The position numbers and the translations under genes were made by a program. This document shows, in pieces, positions 12,114 to 24,588 of a DNA stretch of 64,000 nucleotides (position 1 is its first letter; the number at the start of each line of letters is the position of its first letter). Under the pieces are notes generated by a model that saw nothing but the letters and a program-made list of their open reading frames with translations, was not told the DNA's origin and did no database searches. Source of the DNA: Pseudomonas sp. CCI4.2 (GTDB lineage Bacteria; Pseudomonadota; Gammaproteobacteria; Pseudomonadales; Pseudomonadaceae); contig NZ_CP133781.1 of assembly GCF_034350045.1 (NCBI RefSeq), positions 2,324,001-2,388,000 on the forward strand, read 5' to 3'.

Positions 12114-13195
12114 TGCTGCTGTTGTTGGCGGAGTATTTACAACAATTCTACAAAGGCTTCGCGGTCTTCCAATACCTGACCCTGCGCGGGATTCTCGGCG
12201 TGCTTACCGCATTGACGCTCGCGTTGTGCCTGGGCCCATGGATGATCCGGACTTTGCAGAATCGCCAGATCGGACAGTCAGTCCGCAATGACGGTCCGCA
12301 GTCGCACTTGGCCAAATCGGGCACGCCGACCATGGGTGGCGCGCTGATTCTGTCCGCCATCACTGTCAGCACTTTGTTATGGGCTGATTTGAGCAACCGC
12401 TACGTGTGGGTGGTGATGATCGTCACCCTGCTGTTTGGTGGCATTGGCTGGGTCGATGATTACCGCAAAGTCATTGAGAAAAATTCAAAAGGTTTGCCGA
12501 GCCGCTGGAAGTACTTCTGGCAATCGGTGTTCGGTCTTGGCGCGGCGATCTTCCTGTATTCCACCGCGCCCTCCGCTGTGGAAACCACGCTGATCGTGCC
12601 GATGCTCAAGGATGTCGGTATCCCGCTTGGCGTCGGCTTCATAGTGCTGACCTACTTCGTGATCGTCGGCTCAAGCAACGCGGTCAACCTGACCGACGGC
12701 CTCGACGGTCTGGCAATTTTGCCAACGGTTATGGTAGGCGGCGCGCTGGGCATCTTCTGCTACCTGTCGGGTAACGTGAAGTTTGCTGAGTACCTGCTGA
12801 TTCCTTATGTCCCCGGCGCAGGTGAGCTGATCGTGTTCTGCGGCGCATTGATTGGCGCGGGACTGGGCTTTCTTTGGTTCAACACCTACCCGGCACAGGT
12901 CTTCATGGGTGACGTCGGTGCGCTGGCCCTCGGCGCAGCGCTGGGCACCATCGCCGTCATCGTTCGTCAGGAAATCGTCTTATTCATCATGGGCGGCGTG
13001 TTCGTGGCAGAAACCCTGTCCGTCGTCATCCAGGTAGCGTCATTCAAGTTGACCGGTCGCCGCGTGTTTCGCATGGCACCGATTCACCACCACTTTGAAC
13101 TCAAAGGCTGGCCCGAGCCGCGTGTGATTGTCCGTTTCTGGATCATTACCGTGATTTTGGTGCTGATTGGCCTTGCCACCCTGAAGCTGAGGTAG
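12113..13195 (+). CDS. mraY: MraY, phospho-MurNAc-pentapeptide translocase
   Basis: The 360-residue polytopic inner-membrane enzyme (about 10 transmembrane helices) transfers phospho-MurNAc-pentapeptide to undecaprenyl phosphate, forming lipid I. Signature loops include [11 protein letters not shown] near residue 64, the Asp-rich WVDDYRKV at about 115, [11 protein letters not shown] near 192, [10 protein letters not shown] near 267 and the histidine motif [12 protein letters not shown] near 323. All catalytic acidic residues and the HHH motif are in place. Length matches the family. Confidence 0.97.
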   Translation: MLLLLAEYLQQFYKGFAVFQYLTLRGILGVLTALTLALCLGPWMIRTLQNRQIGQSVRNDGPQSHLAKSGTPTMGGALILSAITVSTLLWADLSNRYVWVVMIVTLLFGGIGWVDDYRKVIEKNSKGLPSRWKYFWQSVFGLGAAIFLYSTAPSAVETTLIVPMLKDVGIPLGVGFIVLTYFVIVGSSNAVNLTDGLDGLAILPTVMVGGALGIFCYLSGNVKFAEYLLIPYVPGAGELIVFCGALIGAGLGFLWFNTYPAQVFMGDVGALALGAALGTIAVIVRQEIVLFIMGGVFVAETLSVVIQVASFKLTGRRVFRMAPIHHHFELKGWPEPRVIVRFWIITVILVLIGLATLKLR

Positions 13196-13200
13196 AACGA

Positions 13201-14547
13201 GTGTCTTTGATCGCTTCTGACCACTTCCGCATCGTTGTCGGCCTCGGCAAGAGCGGCATGTCGCTGGTTCGCTTCCTGGCGAGCCGGGGCGTGTCGTTTG
13301 CTGTGGCAGACACGCGGGAAAATCCACCTGAACTGGCGACATTGCGCGAGCAATACCCGCAGGTGGAAGTGCGTTGTGGCGAACTGGACGTGGAGTTTCT
13401 GTGCCGCGCCGATGAGTTGTACGTGAGCCCAGGTCTGGCACTGGCCACCCCGGCGCTGCAACAAGCGGCGGCCCGTGGCGTGAAGTTGTCGGGTGACATC
13501 GAGTTGTTCGCACGTAATGCGAAGGCGCCCATCGTTGCTATTAGCGGTTCGAACGCGAAAAGCACCGTGACCACCATGGTGGGTGACATGGCCTTGGCCG
13601 CAGGCAAGCGTGTCGCGGTCGGCGGCAACCTGGGCACTCCAGCGCTGGACCTGTTGGACGATTCTGTCGAGTTGTACGTGCTTGAACTCTCCAGCTTCCA
13701 GCTTGAAACCACCGATCAACTCGGCGCTGAAGTGGCGACGGTGCTTAACGTCAGCGAAGACCATATGGACCGCTACAGCGGTTTGCCGGCCTATCACTTG
13801 GCCAAACACCGAATTTTCCGGGGCGCGCGGCAAGTGGTGGTCAACAGGCAGGACGCGCTGTCGCGGCCGCTGATCGGCGAGGGTCTGCCGTGCTGGACCT
13901 TCGGCTTGAACACTCCTGATTTCCACGGCTTCGGTCTGCGCGAAGAGAGTGGCGAAAAATACCTCGCCTTCCAATTCGACACCCTGATGCCGGTTCGCGA
14001 GCTGAAGGTTCGCGGTGCCCACAACCAGTCCAATGCGCTGGCAGCGTTGGCGCTGGGTCACGCGGTCGGTTTGCCATTCGACGCCATGTTGGACAGTCTG
14101 CGCGCTTTCACTGGCCTGACGCACCGCTGCCAATGGCTGCGCGAGCGCGACGGTGTCAGCTATTACGATGACTCCAAAGCCACCAACGTCGGTGCTGCGC
14201 TGGCGGCTATCGAAGGCTTGGGCGCCGACATCAGCGGCAAGTTGGTGTTGATCGCTGGTGGCGACGGTAAAGGCGCTGACTTCTCAGCCCTGCGCGCGCC
14301 GGTCGCCGCTCATTGCCGCGCGGTGGTGTTGCTGGGCCGCGATGCAGAACTCGTCGCGCAAGCGCTGGGCGAAGCGGTTCCATTAATACGCGTCAAAACA
14401 CTGGAAGAAGCCGTGCTGCGAGCTGCTGAAATCGCTCAGGACGGGGACGCCGTGTTGTTGTCGCCCGCCTGTGCAAGCCTGGATATGTTCAAGAATTACG
14501 AAGAACGTGGCCGCCTGTTCGCTCGCTCAGTGGAGGCCTTGTCATGA
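13201..14547 (+). CDS. murD: MurD, UDP-MurNAc-L-Ala:D-Glu ligase
   Basis: The 448-residue ligase adds D-glutamate to UDP-MurNAc-L-Ala. It has an N-terminal Rossmann UDP-binding domain with VGLGKSGMS and the ATP loop ISGSNAKSTVTTM near 113-125. Alanine stands where many MurD proteins have glycine (SNGKST); I believe this is usual in pseudomonads. YYDDSKATN near 320 matches the family. Start is GTG 13201 with GAGGTAG just upstream, 5 bp after the mraY stop. ftsW begins in a 4-bp overlap with its stop. Confidence 0.95.
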   Translation: MSLIASDHFRIVVGLGKSGMSLVRFLASRGVSFAVADTRENPPELATLREQYPQVEVRCGELDVEFLCRADELYVSPGLALATPALQQAAARGVKLSGDIELFARNAKAPIVAISGSNAKSTVTTMVGDMALAAGKRVAVGGNLGTPALDLLDDSVELYVLELSSFQLETTDQLGAEVATVLNVSEDHMDRYSGLPAYHLAKHRIFRGARQVVVNRQDALSRPLIGEGLPCWTFGLNTPDFHGFGLREESGEKYLAFQFDTLMPVRELKVRGAHNQSNALAALALGHAVGLPFDAMLDSLRAFTGLTHRCQWLRERDGVSYYDDSKATNVGAALAAIEGLGADISGKLVLIAGGDGKGADFSALRAPVAAHCRAVVLLGRDAELVAQALGEAVPLIRVKTLEEAVLRAAEIAQDGDAVLLSPACASLDMFKNYEERGRLFARSVEALS

Positions 14548-15758
14548 TCCTTGGCATCATTCGGCCTTATCCATCCCCGCTGATCAGCGGCCGTGGCATC
14601 GATGTCGACTTTCCGATGCTCGCGGGTTGCCTGGCGCTGTTGGGCTTGGGGTTGGTCATGATCACCTCTGCTTCATCTGAAGTGGCCGCAGTGCAGTCCG
14701 GCAACCCGCTTTACATGATGATTCGACACTTGATTTATCTGGTCATCGGCCTGGGTGCCTGCGCCGCGACCATGATGATTCCGGTATCAACCTGGCAACG
14801 GCTGGGCTGGCTGATGCTGATCGGCGCGTTCGGTTTGTTGGTGATTGTGTTGGTGCCGGGGTTGGGCCGCGAGGTCAACGGTTCAATGCGTTGGATCGGT
14901 TTTGGCATGTTCAACGTTCAACCTTCCGAGATCGCCAAAGTCTTTGTCGTGATCTTCCTTGGCGGGTATCTGGTTCGCCAGCAGCAAGAAGTTCGCGAAA
15001 GCTGGATGGGCTTCTTTAAGCCGTTCATTGTTTTGCTGCCCATGGCCGGCCTGCTGCTGATGGAACCGGACTTCGGCGCCACCGTCGTTATGATGGGCGC
15101 TGCGGCGGCCATGCTGTTTTTGGGCGGCGTTGGTTTGTTCCGATTCTCCTTGATGGTGGTCTTGGCAGTAGGCGCGGTGTTCGTGCTGGTTCAAGCACAG
15201 CCATATCGTATGGCGCGTTTGATTACCTTCACCGACCCCTGGTCCGATCAGTTTGGTTCTGGCTATCAATTGACCCAGGCCCTGATTGCCTTTGGCCGTG
15301 GCGAATGGTTTGGCGTCGGTCTGGGCAACAGCGTCCAGAAGCAGTTCTACTTGCCTGAAGCGCACACTGACTTTGTGTTCGCCGTGCTCGCTGAAGAGCT
15401 GGGCGTGGTGGGTTCGCTGCTCACCGTGGCGCTGTTCGTCTTCGTCAGCATCCGGGCGATGTACATCGGCTTGTGGGCAGAAAGGGCCAAGCAATATTTT
15501 GGCGCGTATGTCGCCTATGGTTTGGCCTTCCTCTGGATTGGCCAGTTCTTGATCAATATCGGGGTTAACGTCGGGCTGCTGCCCACCAAAGGCCTGACAT
15601 TGCCATTCCTGAGTTACGGCGGCAGTTCGTTGGTGATTTGTTGCGCAAGCCTTGGCTTATTGCTGCGTATCGAGTGGGAATCGCGGACCAATACCGGCAG
15701 TGAAGAAACGGAATTCAATGAAAGCGACTTCGCAGAGGAGTCCAATGATGGGCGCTAA
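14544..15758 (+). CDS. ftsW: FtsW, septal peptidoglycan glycosyltransferase
   Basis: The 404-residue SEDS-family membrane protein has about 10 transmembrane helices. Visible SEDS features are the GREVNGSMRWI loop, QPSEIAKV, LLMEPDFGATVV, the large periplasmic loop with AHTDFVFAVLAEELG, and GLTLPFLSYGGSSLV. It polymerises lipid II at the septum with FtsI. It ends with a short acidic cytoplasmic tail. Its last 14 bp overlap murG. Confidence 0.96.
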   Translation: MILGIIRPYPSPLISGRGIDVDFPMLAGCLALLGLGLVMITSASSEVAAVQSGNPLYMMIRHLIYLVIGLGACAATMMIPVSTWQRLGWLMLIGAFGLLVIVLVPGLGREVNGSMRWIGFGMFNVQPSEIAKVFVVIFLGGYLVRQQQEVRESWMGFFKPFIVLLPMAGLLLMEPDFGATVVMMGAAAAMLFLGGVGLFRFSLMVVLAVGAVFVLVQAQPYRMARLITFTDPWSDQFGSGYQLTQALIAFGRGEWFGVGLGNSVQKQFYLPEAHTDFVFAVLAEELGVVGSLLTVALFVFVSIRAMYIGLWAERAKQYFGAYVAYGLAFLWIGQFLINIGVNVGLLPTKGLTLPFLSYGGSSLVICCASLGLLLRIEWESRTNTGSEETEFNESDFAEESNDGR

Positions 15759-16810
15759 CGTGCTGATCATGGCGGGCGGTACCGGCGGGCATGTGTTCCC
15801 GGCGTTGGCCTGCGCGCAAGAATTCAAAGCCCGCGGTTACAGTGTTCACTGGTTGGGCACGCCACGCGGTATCGAGAATGAGCTGGTGCCACAGGCCGGC
15901 TTGCCATTGCACCTGATCAACATGACCGGCTTGCGCGGCAAGGGCGTTCTTGCTCTGTTGAAAGCGCCGTTTGTGTTGTTCAAAGCGTTGATGCAAGCGC
16001 GGAAAATTGTTCGTCAGTTGCAGCCAGTTTGCGTGCTGGGACTGGGCGGCTATGTCACCGGCCCCGGTGGACTGGCGGCAAAACTGGCCGGCATTCCATT
16101 GATTATCCATGAGCAAAACGCGATTGCAGGTACCGCTAACCGGACTCTGGTGCCGTTTGCCAGCCGCGTGTGCGAAGCCTTCCCGGATACTTTTTCCAAG
16201 TCGGCCAAACGCCGCACCACCGGCAACCCAGTGCGCAGCGAGTTGTTTCTCGAAACTCCGCGTCAGGTATTGGCAGGGCGTAAAGCGCGCTTGCTGATTC
16301 TGGGTGGCAGCCTCGGCGCCGAACCGCTGAACAAATTGCTGCCTGAAGCGTTGGCGTTGTTACCGGTTGAAGTGCGTCCTGAAGTGTTTCATCAGGCGGG
16401 CAAGAATCACGACCAAATTACCGCAGAGCGCTATCGGACTGCCGGTGTCGAGGCGCAGGTGGCGCCGTTCATCAAAGACATGGCCCAAGCCTATGGCTGG
16501 GCCGACCTAGTGGTCTGTCGCGCAGGCGCGCTGACCGTCAGTGAACTGGCGGCAGCCGGTCTGCCGTCACTGTTGGTGCCATTGCCTCACGCAATCGACG
16601 ATCACCAGTCCCGTAACGCTGATTATTTGGCCCGCGAAGGCGCTGCCTTCGTCATGCCTCAAGCGACAACTGGCGTAGCCGAAATGGCCGCACGCCTGAA
16701 AGAGGTTTTGATGCAACCCGAACAACTGAACAACATGGCCCGCACCGCACGCTGCCTAGCCAAACCTGACGCAACCCGCACCGTGGTCGACGTGTGCCTG
16801 GAGGTGGCCC

Positions 16811-16818
<8 letters not shown>
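15745..16818 (+). CDS. murG: MurG, lipid II synthase
   Basis: The 357-residue GT-B glycosyltransferase adds GlcNAc from UDP-GlcNAc to lipid I at the inner face of the membrane. The N-terminal loop [17 protein letters not shown], the [12 protein letters not shown] motif, [12 protein letters not shown] and the C-terminal ILGGSLGA and [17 protein letters not shown] are diagnostic. The open frame extends upstream into ftsW, but ATG 15745 (or 15748) follows GAGGAG at 15735-15740 and gives the family length, so the start is set there. Confidence 0.95.
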
Positions 16819-19230
<2,412 letters not shown>

Positions 19231-19234
19231 TCCC

Positions 19235-20101
19235 ATGCAAGGCGCGATGCTACGTCATCAGCAACCCGTTCCCGGCCGCAAGCCGGTGCCGCGTGGTGCC
19301 AGTCGAATGGTGGCTAAAGAGCCGCTGTCGTCGCGCCTGCCAAAAGCCAATTTCGGATTCATCAAACACCTGTTCTGGCCTGTGATGTTGGTCGTTCTCG
19401 GTTTCGGCACGTATGAAGCGGCCACGCGGCTGCTGCCGTACGCCGACCGCCCGATCACTAAGATCAACGTGCAGGGCGACTTGAGCTACATCAGCCAACA
19501 AGCTGTGCAGCAGCGTATCGCGCCGTTCGTGGCCGCGAGTTTTTTCACCATCGACTTGGCGGGGATGCGTACCGAGCTGGAGCAAATGCCGTGGATTGCT
19601 CACGCCGAAGTTCGGCGCGTCTGGCCGGACCAAGTGGTGATTCGTCTAGAAGAGCAGCTGCCCGTGGCACGCTGGGGTGATGAGGCTCTGCTGAACAACC
19701 AAGGCCAGGCATTTGCCCCGCGCGAGCTGGCCAATTATGAGCATTTACCGCAGTTGTTTGGTCCGCAGCGTGCCCAGCAACAGGTCATGCAGCAGTACCA
19801 GGTGCTGAGTCAGATGTTGCGGCCTTTGGGCTTCTCCATCGTGCGCCTGGAGTTACGCGAACGCGGCAGCTGGTTTTTGACCACCGGAGCGGGCAGTTCA
19901 GGTCCAGGTATCGAGTTGTTGTTGGGCCGCGATCATTTGGTGGAAAAAATGCGCCGCTTCATCGCGATTTACGAAAAAACGCTCAAAGAACAGATCACGA
20001 ATATCGCGCGCATCGACCTGCGTTATTCCAACGGCCTGGCCGTTGGATGGCGTGAGCAGGCAGCGCCTTCGACGGACAAACCCGCCGTCGCGAAGAATTG
20101 A
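19235..20101 (+). CDS. ftsQ: FtsQ, septal division protein
   Basis: The 288-residue bitopic protein has a basic cytoplasmic N-terminus (about 1-45), one transmembrane helix (about 46-65), then a periplasmic POTRA domain beginning [22 protein letters not shown] and a beta domain with [23 protein letters not shown]. It is the scaffold of the FtsQLB complex. ATG 19235 is preceded by GAGG and gives the usual length; the longer open frame into ddlB is not credible. A short C-terminal Thr/Asp/Lys tail is unremarkable. Confidence 0.94.
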   Translation: MQGAMLRHQQPVPGRKPVPRGASRMVAKEPLSSRLPKANFGFIKHLFWPVMLVVLGFGTYEAATRLLPYADRPITKINVQGDLSYISQQAVQQRIAPFVAASFFTIDLAGMRTELEQMPWIAHAEVRRVWPDQVVIRLEEQLPVARWGDEALLNNQGQAFAPRELANYEHLPQLFGPQRAQQQVMQQYQVLSQMLRPLGFSIVRLELRERGSWFLTTGAGSSGPGIELLLGRDHLVEKMRRFIAIYEKTLKEQITNIARIDLRYSNGLAVGWREQAAPSTDKPAVAKN

Positions 20102-20115
20102 TAAGAGGCAGGACA

Positions 20116-21378
20116 ATGGCAAACGTGCAAAGCGGGAAAATGATCGTCGGTTTGGATATCGGCACCTCCAAGGTTGTAGCACTGGTGGGCGAAGTCGGGG
20201 CCGATGGGACCCTGGAAATCGTCGGCATCGGCACGCATCCTTCCCGCGGCCTGAAGAAGGGCGTGGTGGTGAATATCGAGTCCACCGTGCAGTCGATCCA
20301 GCGCGCGATTGAGGAAGCTCAGTTGATGGCGGGCTGCCGTATCCACTCGGCTTTCGTCGGGGTGGCGGGCAACCATATCCGCAGCCTGAACTCCCACGGC
20401 ATCGTTGCGATTCGTGATCGCGAAGTCAGCATGGCCGACCTTGAGCGCGTGCTCGATGCCGCGCAGGCCGTTGCTATTCCGGCGGATCAGCGGGTGCTTC
20501 ACACGTTGCCGCAGGACTACGTCATCGACAATCAGGAAGGCGTGCGTGAGCCTTTGGGTATGTCGGGCGTGCGTCTGGAAGCCAAGGTTCACGTGGTGAC
20601 CTGCGCTGTCAACGCTGCGCAAAACATTGAAAAGTGTGTGCGCCGTTGTGGTCTGGAAATCGACGACATCATTCTTGAACAGCTGGCATCTGCGTATTCA
20701 GTTCTGACCGATGACGAGAAAGAGCTGGGTGTTTGCCTGGTCGATATCGGCGGTGGCACCACTGACATCGCGATCTTCACTGAGGGTGCGATTCGCCACA
20801 CCGCGGTGATCCCGATAGCGGGCGACCAAGTCACCAACGACATCGCCATGGCGTTGCGTACTCCGACTCAATACGCCGAAGAAATCAAGATTCGCTACGC
20901 CTGCGCCTTGGCCAAACTGGCCGGTGCCGGTGAAACCATCAAAGTCCCGAGCGTGGGCGATCGTCCACCGCGCGAGCTGTCGCGTCAGGCGTTGGCCGAA
21001 GTGGTCGAGCCACGTTACGACGAACTGTTCACCCTGATTCAGGCTGAGTTGCGCCGCAGCGGTTACGAAGATTTGATCCCGGCCGGCATCGTCCTGACCG
21101 GTGGTACCTCGAAGATGGAAGGCGCCATTGAATTGGCCGAAGAAATCTTCCACATGCCGGTGCGCCTCGGCGTGCCGCACAGCGTCAAAGGGCTCGCCGA
21201 TGTCGTGCGTAACCCGATTTATTCCACAGGTGTGGGGCTATTGCTGTACGGGCTGCAAAAGCAATCCGACGGCATCTCCTTGTCCGGCATCAGTAGCAGT
21301 AACAGTGGCTATAACAGCGATGAACCTAAAGCTCCTGTGCTTGAGCGCCTAAAGCGTTGGGTGCAGGGCAATTTCTAA
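20116..21378 (+). CDS. ftsA: FtsA, actin-like membrane tether of the Z ring
   Basis: The 420-residue protein has actin-fold motifs: IVGLDIGTSKVVALVGE (phosphate 1), CLVDIGGGTTDIAIF (phosphate 2) and IVLTGGTSKMEG (adenosine). The C-terminal amphipathic helix (VLERLKRWVQGNF) anchors FtsA to the inner membrane. It recruits FtsZ and later division proteins. The frame opens upstream at 20098, but ATG 20116 has AAGAGGCAGGA just before it. 63 bp separate it from ftsZ. Confidence 0.97.
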   Translation: MANVQSGKMIVGLDIGTSKVVALVGEVGADGTLEIVGIGTHPSRGLKKGVVVNIESTVQSIQRAIEEAQLMAGCRIHSAFVGVAGNHIRSLNSHGIVAIRDREVSMADLERVLDAAQAVAIPADQRVLHTLPQDYVIDNQEGVREPLGMSGVRLEAKVHVVTCAVNAAQNIEKCVRRCGLEIDDIILEQLASAYSVLTDDEKELGVCLVDIGGGTTDIAIFTEGAIRHTAVIPIAGDQVTNDIAMALRTPTQYAEEIKIRYACALAKLAGAGETIKVPSVGDRPPRELSRQALAEVVEPRYDELFTLIQAELRRSGYEDLIPAGIVLTGGTSKMEGAIELAEEIFHMPVRLGVPHSVKGLADVVRNPIYSTGVGLLLYGLQKQSDGISLSGISSSNSGYNSDEPKAPVLERLKRWVQGNF

Positions 21379-21441
21379 GATTCAAAGCGGTAGTGGTAGG
21401 CGTGTAGGCAAAAAACTAGAGAAAATGAAAGGAGAGGGAAA

Positions 21442-22629
21442 ATGTTCGAACTCGTAGACAATGTCCCGCAAAGCCCGGTAATCAAAGTTATCGGTGTTGG
21501 TGGTGGTGGTGGTAATGCTGTTAACCATATGGTTAAGAGCAACATCGAAGGCGTGGAATTCATCTGCGCCAACACTGACGCGCAAGCGCTGAAAAGCATC
21601 GGCGCACGTACCATCCTGCAATTGGGCACTGGTGTGACCAAAGGCTTGGGTGCGGGTGCCAATCCTGAAGTAGGTCGTCAGGCTGCACTTGAAGACCGTG
21701 AGCGTATTGCTGAAGTGCTGCAAGGCACGAACATGGTGTTCATCACCACCGGCATGGGTGGCGGTACCGGTACCGGTGCGGCACCAATCATCGCCGAAGT
21801 GGCCAAGGAAATGGGCATTCTGACCGTTGCTGTTGTAACGCGTCCGTTCCCGTTCGAAGGCCGCAAGCGTATGCAGATCGCCGATGAAGGCATTCGTCTG
21901 CTCTCGGAAAGCGTCGACTCGTTGATCACCATTCCTAACGAGAAGCTGCTGACCATCCTCGGTAAAGACGCCAGCTTGCTGTCCGCCTTCGCCAAGGCAG
22001 ACGATGTACTAGCCGGTGCCGTTCGCGGTATCTCCGACATCATCAAGCGTCCGGGCATGATCAACGTCGACTTTGCCGACGTGCGCACCGTGATGAGCGA
22101 AATGGGTATGGCGATGATGGGCACTGGCTGCGCCAGCGGTCCTAACCGTGCACGTGAAGCGACTGAAGCAGCTATCCGTAACCCGCTGCTTGAAGACGTC
22201 AACCTGCAAGGCGCTCGCGGTATTCTGGTGAACATCACTGCCGGTCCTGACCTGTCTCTGGGTGAGTATTCGGACGTGGGTAGCATCATCGAAGCGTTCG
22301 CTTCCGAGCACGCCATGGTCAAGGTCGGTACGGTTATCGATCCGGACATGCGTGACGAGTTGCACGTGACGGTGGTGGCTACAGGTCTGGGTGCAAAAAT
22401 CGAGAAGCCTGTGAAGGTCATCGACAACACCCTTCAGCCTTCGCAGCACGCTTCGGCACACCCTTCTGCTCGTCAGGAAATGCCGTCCGTGAACTACCGC
22501 GATCTGGACCGCCCGACCGTGATGCGCAATCAGGCACATGCCGGTGCCCAAGCGTCCGCCAAGACGAACTCTCACGATGATTTGGATTACCTGGACATCC
22601 CGGCTTTCCTGCGTCGTCAGGCTGATTAA
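21442..22629 (+). CDS. ftsZ: FtsZ, tubulin-like division GTPase
   Basis: The 395-residue GTPase forms the cytokinetic ring. The tubulin signature GGGTGTGAAPIIAE lies at about 106-119, with the N-terminal VIGVGGGGGNAVNHM and NTDAQAL. The T7 loop region NVDFADVRTVM follows. After a variable Gln/His/Ala linker, the C-terminal peptide DYLDIPAFLRRQAD is the conserved binding site for FtsA, ZipA and MinC. A very strong ribosome-binding site (AAAGGAGAGGG, 21428-21438) fits the high FtsZ level cells need. Confidence 0.98.
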   Translation: MFELVDNVPQSPVIKVIGVGGGGGNAVNHMVKSNIEGVEFICANTDAQALKSIGARTILQLGTGVTKGLGAGANPEVGRQAALEDRERIAEVLQGTNMVFITTGMGGGTGTGAAPIIAEVAKEMGILTVAVVTRPFPFEGRKRMQIADEGIRLLSESVDSLITIPNEKLLTILGKDASLLSAFAKADDVLAGAVRGISDIIKRPGMINVDFADVRTVMSEMGMAMMGTGCASGPNRAREATEAAIRNPLLEDVNLQGARGILVNITAGPDLSLGEYSDVGSIIEAFASEHAMVKVGTVIDPDMRDELHVTVVATGLGAKIEKPVKVIDNTLQPSQHASAHPSARQEMPSVNYRDLDRPTVMRNQAHAGAQASAKTNSHDDLDYLDIPAFLRRQAD

Positions 22630-22741
22630 TGAAATGTATCAGGGGTATTAGGGTGATTGGTGTTCAGCAAAGGTCTGGTCTGCTATTATCGCCAGCCTTT
22701 GTTGATACCAGTTCGCAACTTGCGCTGAAGCGGCCAATGCC
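22630..22741 (+). promoter_or_regulatory. Likely lpxC promoter region
   Basis: This 112-bp spacer is one of the largest gaps in the cluster. TATTAT at 22684-22689 is a reasonable -10; the hexamer 17 bp before it (TGTTCA, 22661-22666) is only a weak -35. A separate lpxC promoter is known in E. coli and P. aeruginosa. Confidence 0.45.
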
Positions 22742-23653
22742 ATGATTAAACAACGCACCCTGAAAAATATTATCCGTGCCACAGGTGTAGGGCTGCACTC
22801 CGGGGAGAAGGTTTACCTGACCCTCAAGCCCGCACCCGTGAATACCGGCATCGTGTTCTGCCGTGCCGACCTCACCCCTATGGTGCAGATTGCTGCCCGT
22901 GCGGAAAACGTCGGTGACACCACCCTGTCGACCACATTGGTCAGCGGGGACACCAAGGTGGACACAGTAGAGCACTTGCTTTCGGCCATGGCTGGCCTGG
23001 GCATCGATAACGCCTACGTTGAACTCTCCGCCTCCGAAGTTCCGATCATGGACGGTAGCGCAGGACCCTTCGTATTCCTGATTCAATCTGCCGGCCTGGA
23101 AGAACAGGACGCAGCCAAGAAATTCATCCGAATCCTCAAAGAAGTGACAGTGGAGGAGGGCGGTAAGCGCGCTACTTTCCTGCCTTTCGAAGGCTTTAAG
23201 GTGAGTTTCGAGATCGATTTCGATCACCCGGTTTTCCGCAACCGTACTCAAAGTGCAACCGTGGATTTTTCCAGCACTTCTTTCGTCAAAGAAGTCAGTC
23301 GCGCACGTACCTTTGGGTTCATGAGTGACATCGAGTACCTGCGCAAGCACAACCTCGCACTCGGCGGTAGCGTTGAAAATGCCATCGTGGTCGATAAGGA
23401 CGGCGTGCTGAACGAAGATGGCCTGCGGTATGAGGACGAATTCGTCAAACACAAAATTCTGGATGCAATTGGCGATCTTTACCTGCTGGGTAATAGTCTG
23501 ATAGGCGAGTTCCGAGGCTTCAAGTCCGGGCACGCACTGAACAACGTCCTGCTCCGCGCCTTAATCGCGCAGACAGACGCCTGGGAAGTGGTGACCTTCG
23601 ATGATGCCAGCGCCGCACCGATCTCTTACATGCGTCCTGTTGCGGCCGTGTAA
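22742..23653 (+). CDS. lpxC: LpxC, UDP-3-O-acyl-GlcNAc deacetylase
   Basis: The 303-residue zinc amidase catalyses the first committed step of lipid A synthesis. Motifs: [22 protein letters not shown] at the start, the zinc-ligand [14 protein letters not shown] near residue 79, [14 protein letters not shown] and the second zinc site [14 protein letters not shown] near 238-242, followed by KSGHALNN with the catalytic His. Length equals P. aeruginosa LpxC. The C-terminal region, which carries the degradation signal in E. coli, is different here. A terminator follows and closes the dcw cluster. Confidence 0.98.
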   Translation: MIKQRTLKNIIRATGVGLHSGEKVYLTLKPAPVNTGIVFCRADLTPMVQIAARAENVGDTTLSTTLVSGDTKVDTVEHLLSAMAGLGIDNAYVELSASEVPIMDGSAGPFVFLIQSAGLEEQDAAKKFIRILKEVTVEEGGKRATFLPFEGFKVSFEIDFDHPVFRNRTQSATVDFSSTSFVKEVSRARTFGFMSDIEYLRKHNLALGGSVENAIVVDKDGVLNEDGLRYEDEFVKHKILDAIGDLYLLGNSLIGEFRGFKSGHALNNVLLRALIAQTDAWEVVTFDDASAAPISYMRPVAAV

Positions 23654-23679
23654 TTTAGTACTCTCTTTTCTAGTTTTAG

Positions 23680-23703
23680 GGCTGCCTTCGGGTGGCCTTT
23701 TTT
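23680..23703 (+). terminator. Rho-independent terminator of the dcw cluster
   Basis: A 7-bp stem (GGCTGCC 23680-23686 with GGTGGCC 23691-23697, two G-T wobbles) around a TTCG tetraloop is followed by six T. It sits 27 bp after the lpxC stop. Confidence 0.88.
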
Positions 23704-23730
23704 ATGCTTGTGAATTGGCGGACTCAATCC

Positions 23731-23808
23731 TTTGTAGGCGATAACTTGTTGGCGAGAGGCTTGCCCCGGTCTGCCTGACACGCCGTCTCGCTAACAAGTT
23801 AGCTCATA
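23731..23808. repeat. REP-like inverted repeat between lpxC and dciA
   Basis: AACTTGTTGGCGAGA (23743-23757) is inverted as TCTCGCTAACAAGTT (23786-23800) with one mismatch. The outer bases TTTGTAGGC fit the GTAGGAGCC family. It lies between two convergent genes. Confidence 0.7.
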
Positions 23809-23821
23809 CAGCGCTTCAGGT

Positions 23822-24280
23822 TTACTCGATCTTCGGCTTCCCATGACTCGCCAACCGCTCCAGTGCGGCCCGTAACTTCGGATCGCTTATCCCCTCCGCA
23901 GTCGCTTGAATACTTTCAGCGGCTACAACCGACAGACTCATCGTATGACCAACTGCCCCCTGTTGCACGGTAGGCGGCTGTACTTTGAATAAAATACGCG
24001 TGAGATTGGCGAACTCTTCAAAAGCGACCAGTTGTCGTTGCAGGCGTTTTTGTTGGTAGCGCAAGCGCGTCGCCCAGTGCCCGTCGGTCACGATCAACAG
24101 CAGGCTGCCTTCACGCCAAGACGCCACGTGGCAATGTTCGCGTGCAGCGGGTTGTAACTGACTTTCGAGCAGGCGTTGCAGATGACCCAAGCGCTGAGCG
24201 TGGTGGAATATGGCTTTGAGCGGTTTTGCTTCGCGGAGCAAGACAGCGGGTGCCCGGGCTGTAAGGGGGCGAAATGCCAT
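23822..24280 (-). CDS. dciA: DciA (DUF721), replicative helicase loader/operator
   Basis: The 152-residue basic protein belongs to DUF721/DciA, the widespread ancestral partner that helps load DnaB. The N-terminal half has the compact KH-like domain: LQRLLESQLQPAAREHCHVASWREGSLLLIVTDG, with WATRLRYQQ following. The remainder (about 105-152) looks disordered. I use ATG 24280, which has CAAGG about 8 bp upstream; the GTG at 24289 would leave no spacing for it. It is divergent from secA, as in P. aeruginosa, although a gene I recall between the two there is missing. Confidence 0.85.
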   Translation of the reverse strand: MAFRPLTARAPAVLLREAKPLKAIFHHAQRLGHLQRLLESQLQPAAREHCHVASWREGSLLLIVTDGHWATRLRYQQKRLQRQLVAFEEFANLTRILFKVQPPTVQQGAVGHTMSLSVVAAESIQATAEGISDPKLRAALERLASHGKPKIE

Positions 24281-24588
24281 GGTAGACACCTTGAGTTACA
24301 CAGCCGCCATATTAGCAGAAAGTGCCTCTCCGGCTCAGCGAGATAGGATTTTGCTCGGGCTCCGGTGACGGTTTAATAGCGAGCTTCAACTGCCGTTGGG
24401 TTGAAGTTTGATAAAACGACCCTATTGTAAAAACAGCCCCGTTACAGCGCTGTGCCAGCATCGTGGAATAACGCCACTTTCCTCACCACCGTTTCCGGGT
24501 AGAATACTCGTTCGCATGCGGCCATGAGGGCTGCACGGGCGACTCACGGGGCCGCCCTCCATCCCTATGTGTGGAAGATCCTGTCGAT
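24281..24588. promoter_or_regulatory. Divergent dciA/secA spacer
   Basis: No gene is seen in these 308 bp. A small hairpin, CTTCAAC (24384-24390) with GTTGAAG (24400-24406), lies mid-way without a T run. TAGAAT at 24500-24505 is a -10-like element for secA, with no convincing -35. I see no secM-like leader peptide. Confidence 0.4.

Noticed and set aside
13084..14133. 349-codon minus-strand frame opposite murD
   Set aside because: Antisense shadow within the dcw operon without ribosome-binding site or homology.
24384..24406. secM-like arrest leader or riboswitch before secA
   Set aside because: Only a small hairpin is visible and no open frame with an arrest motif precedes secA.
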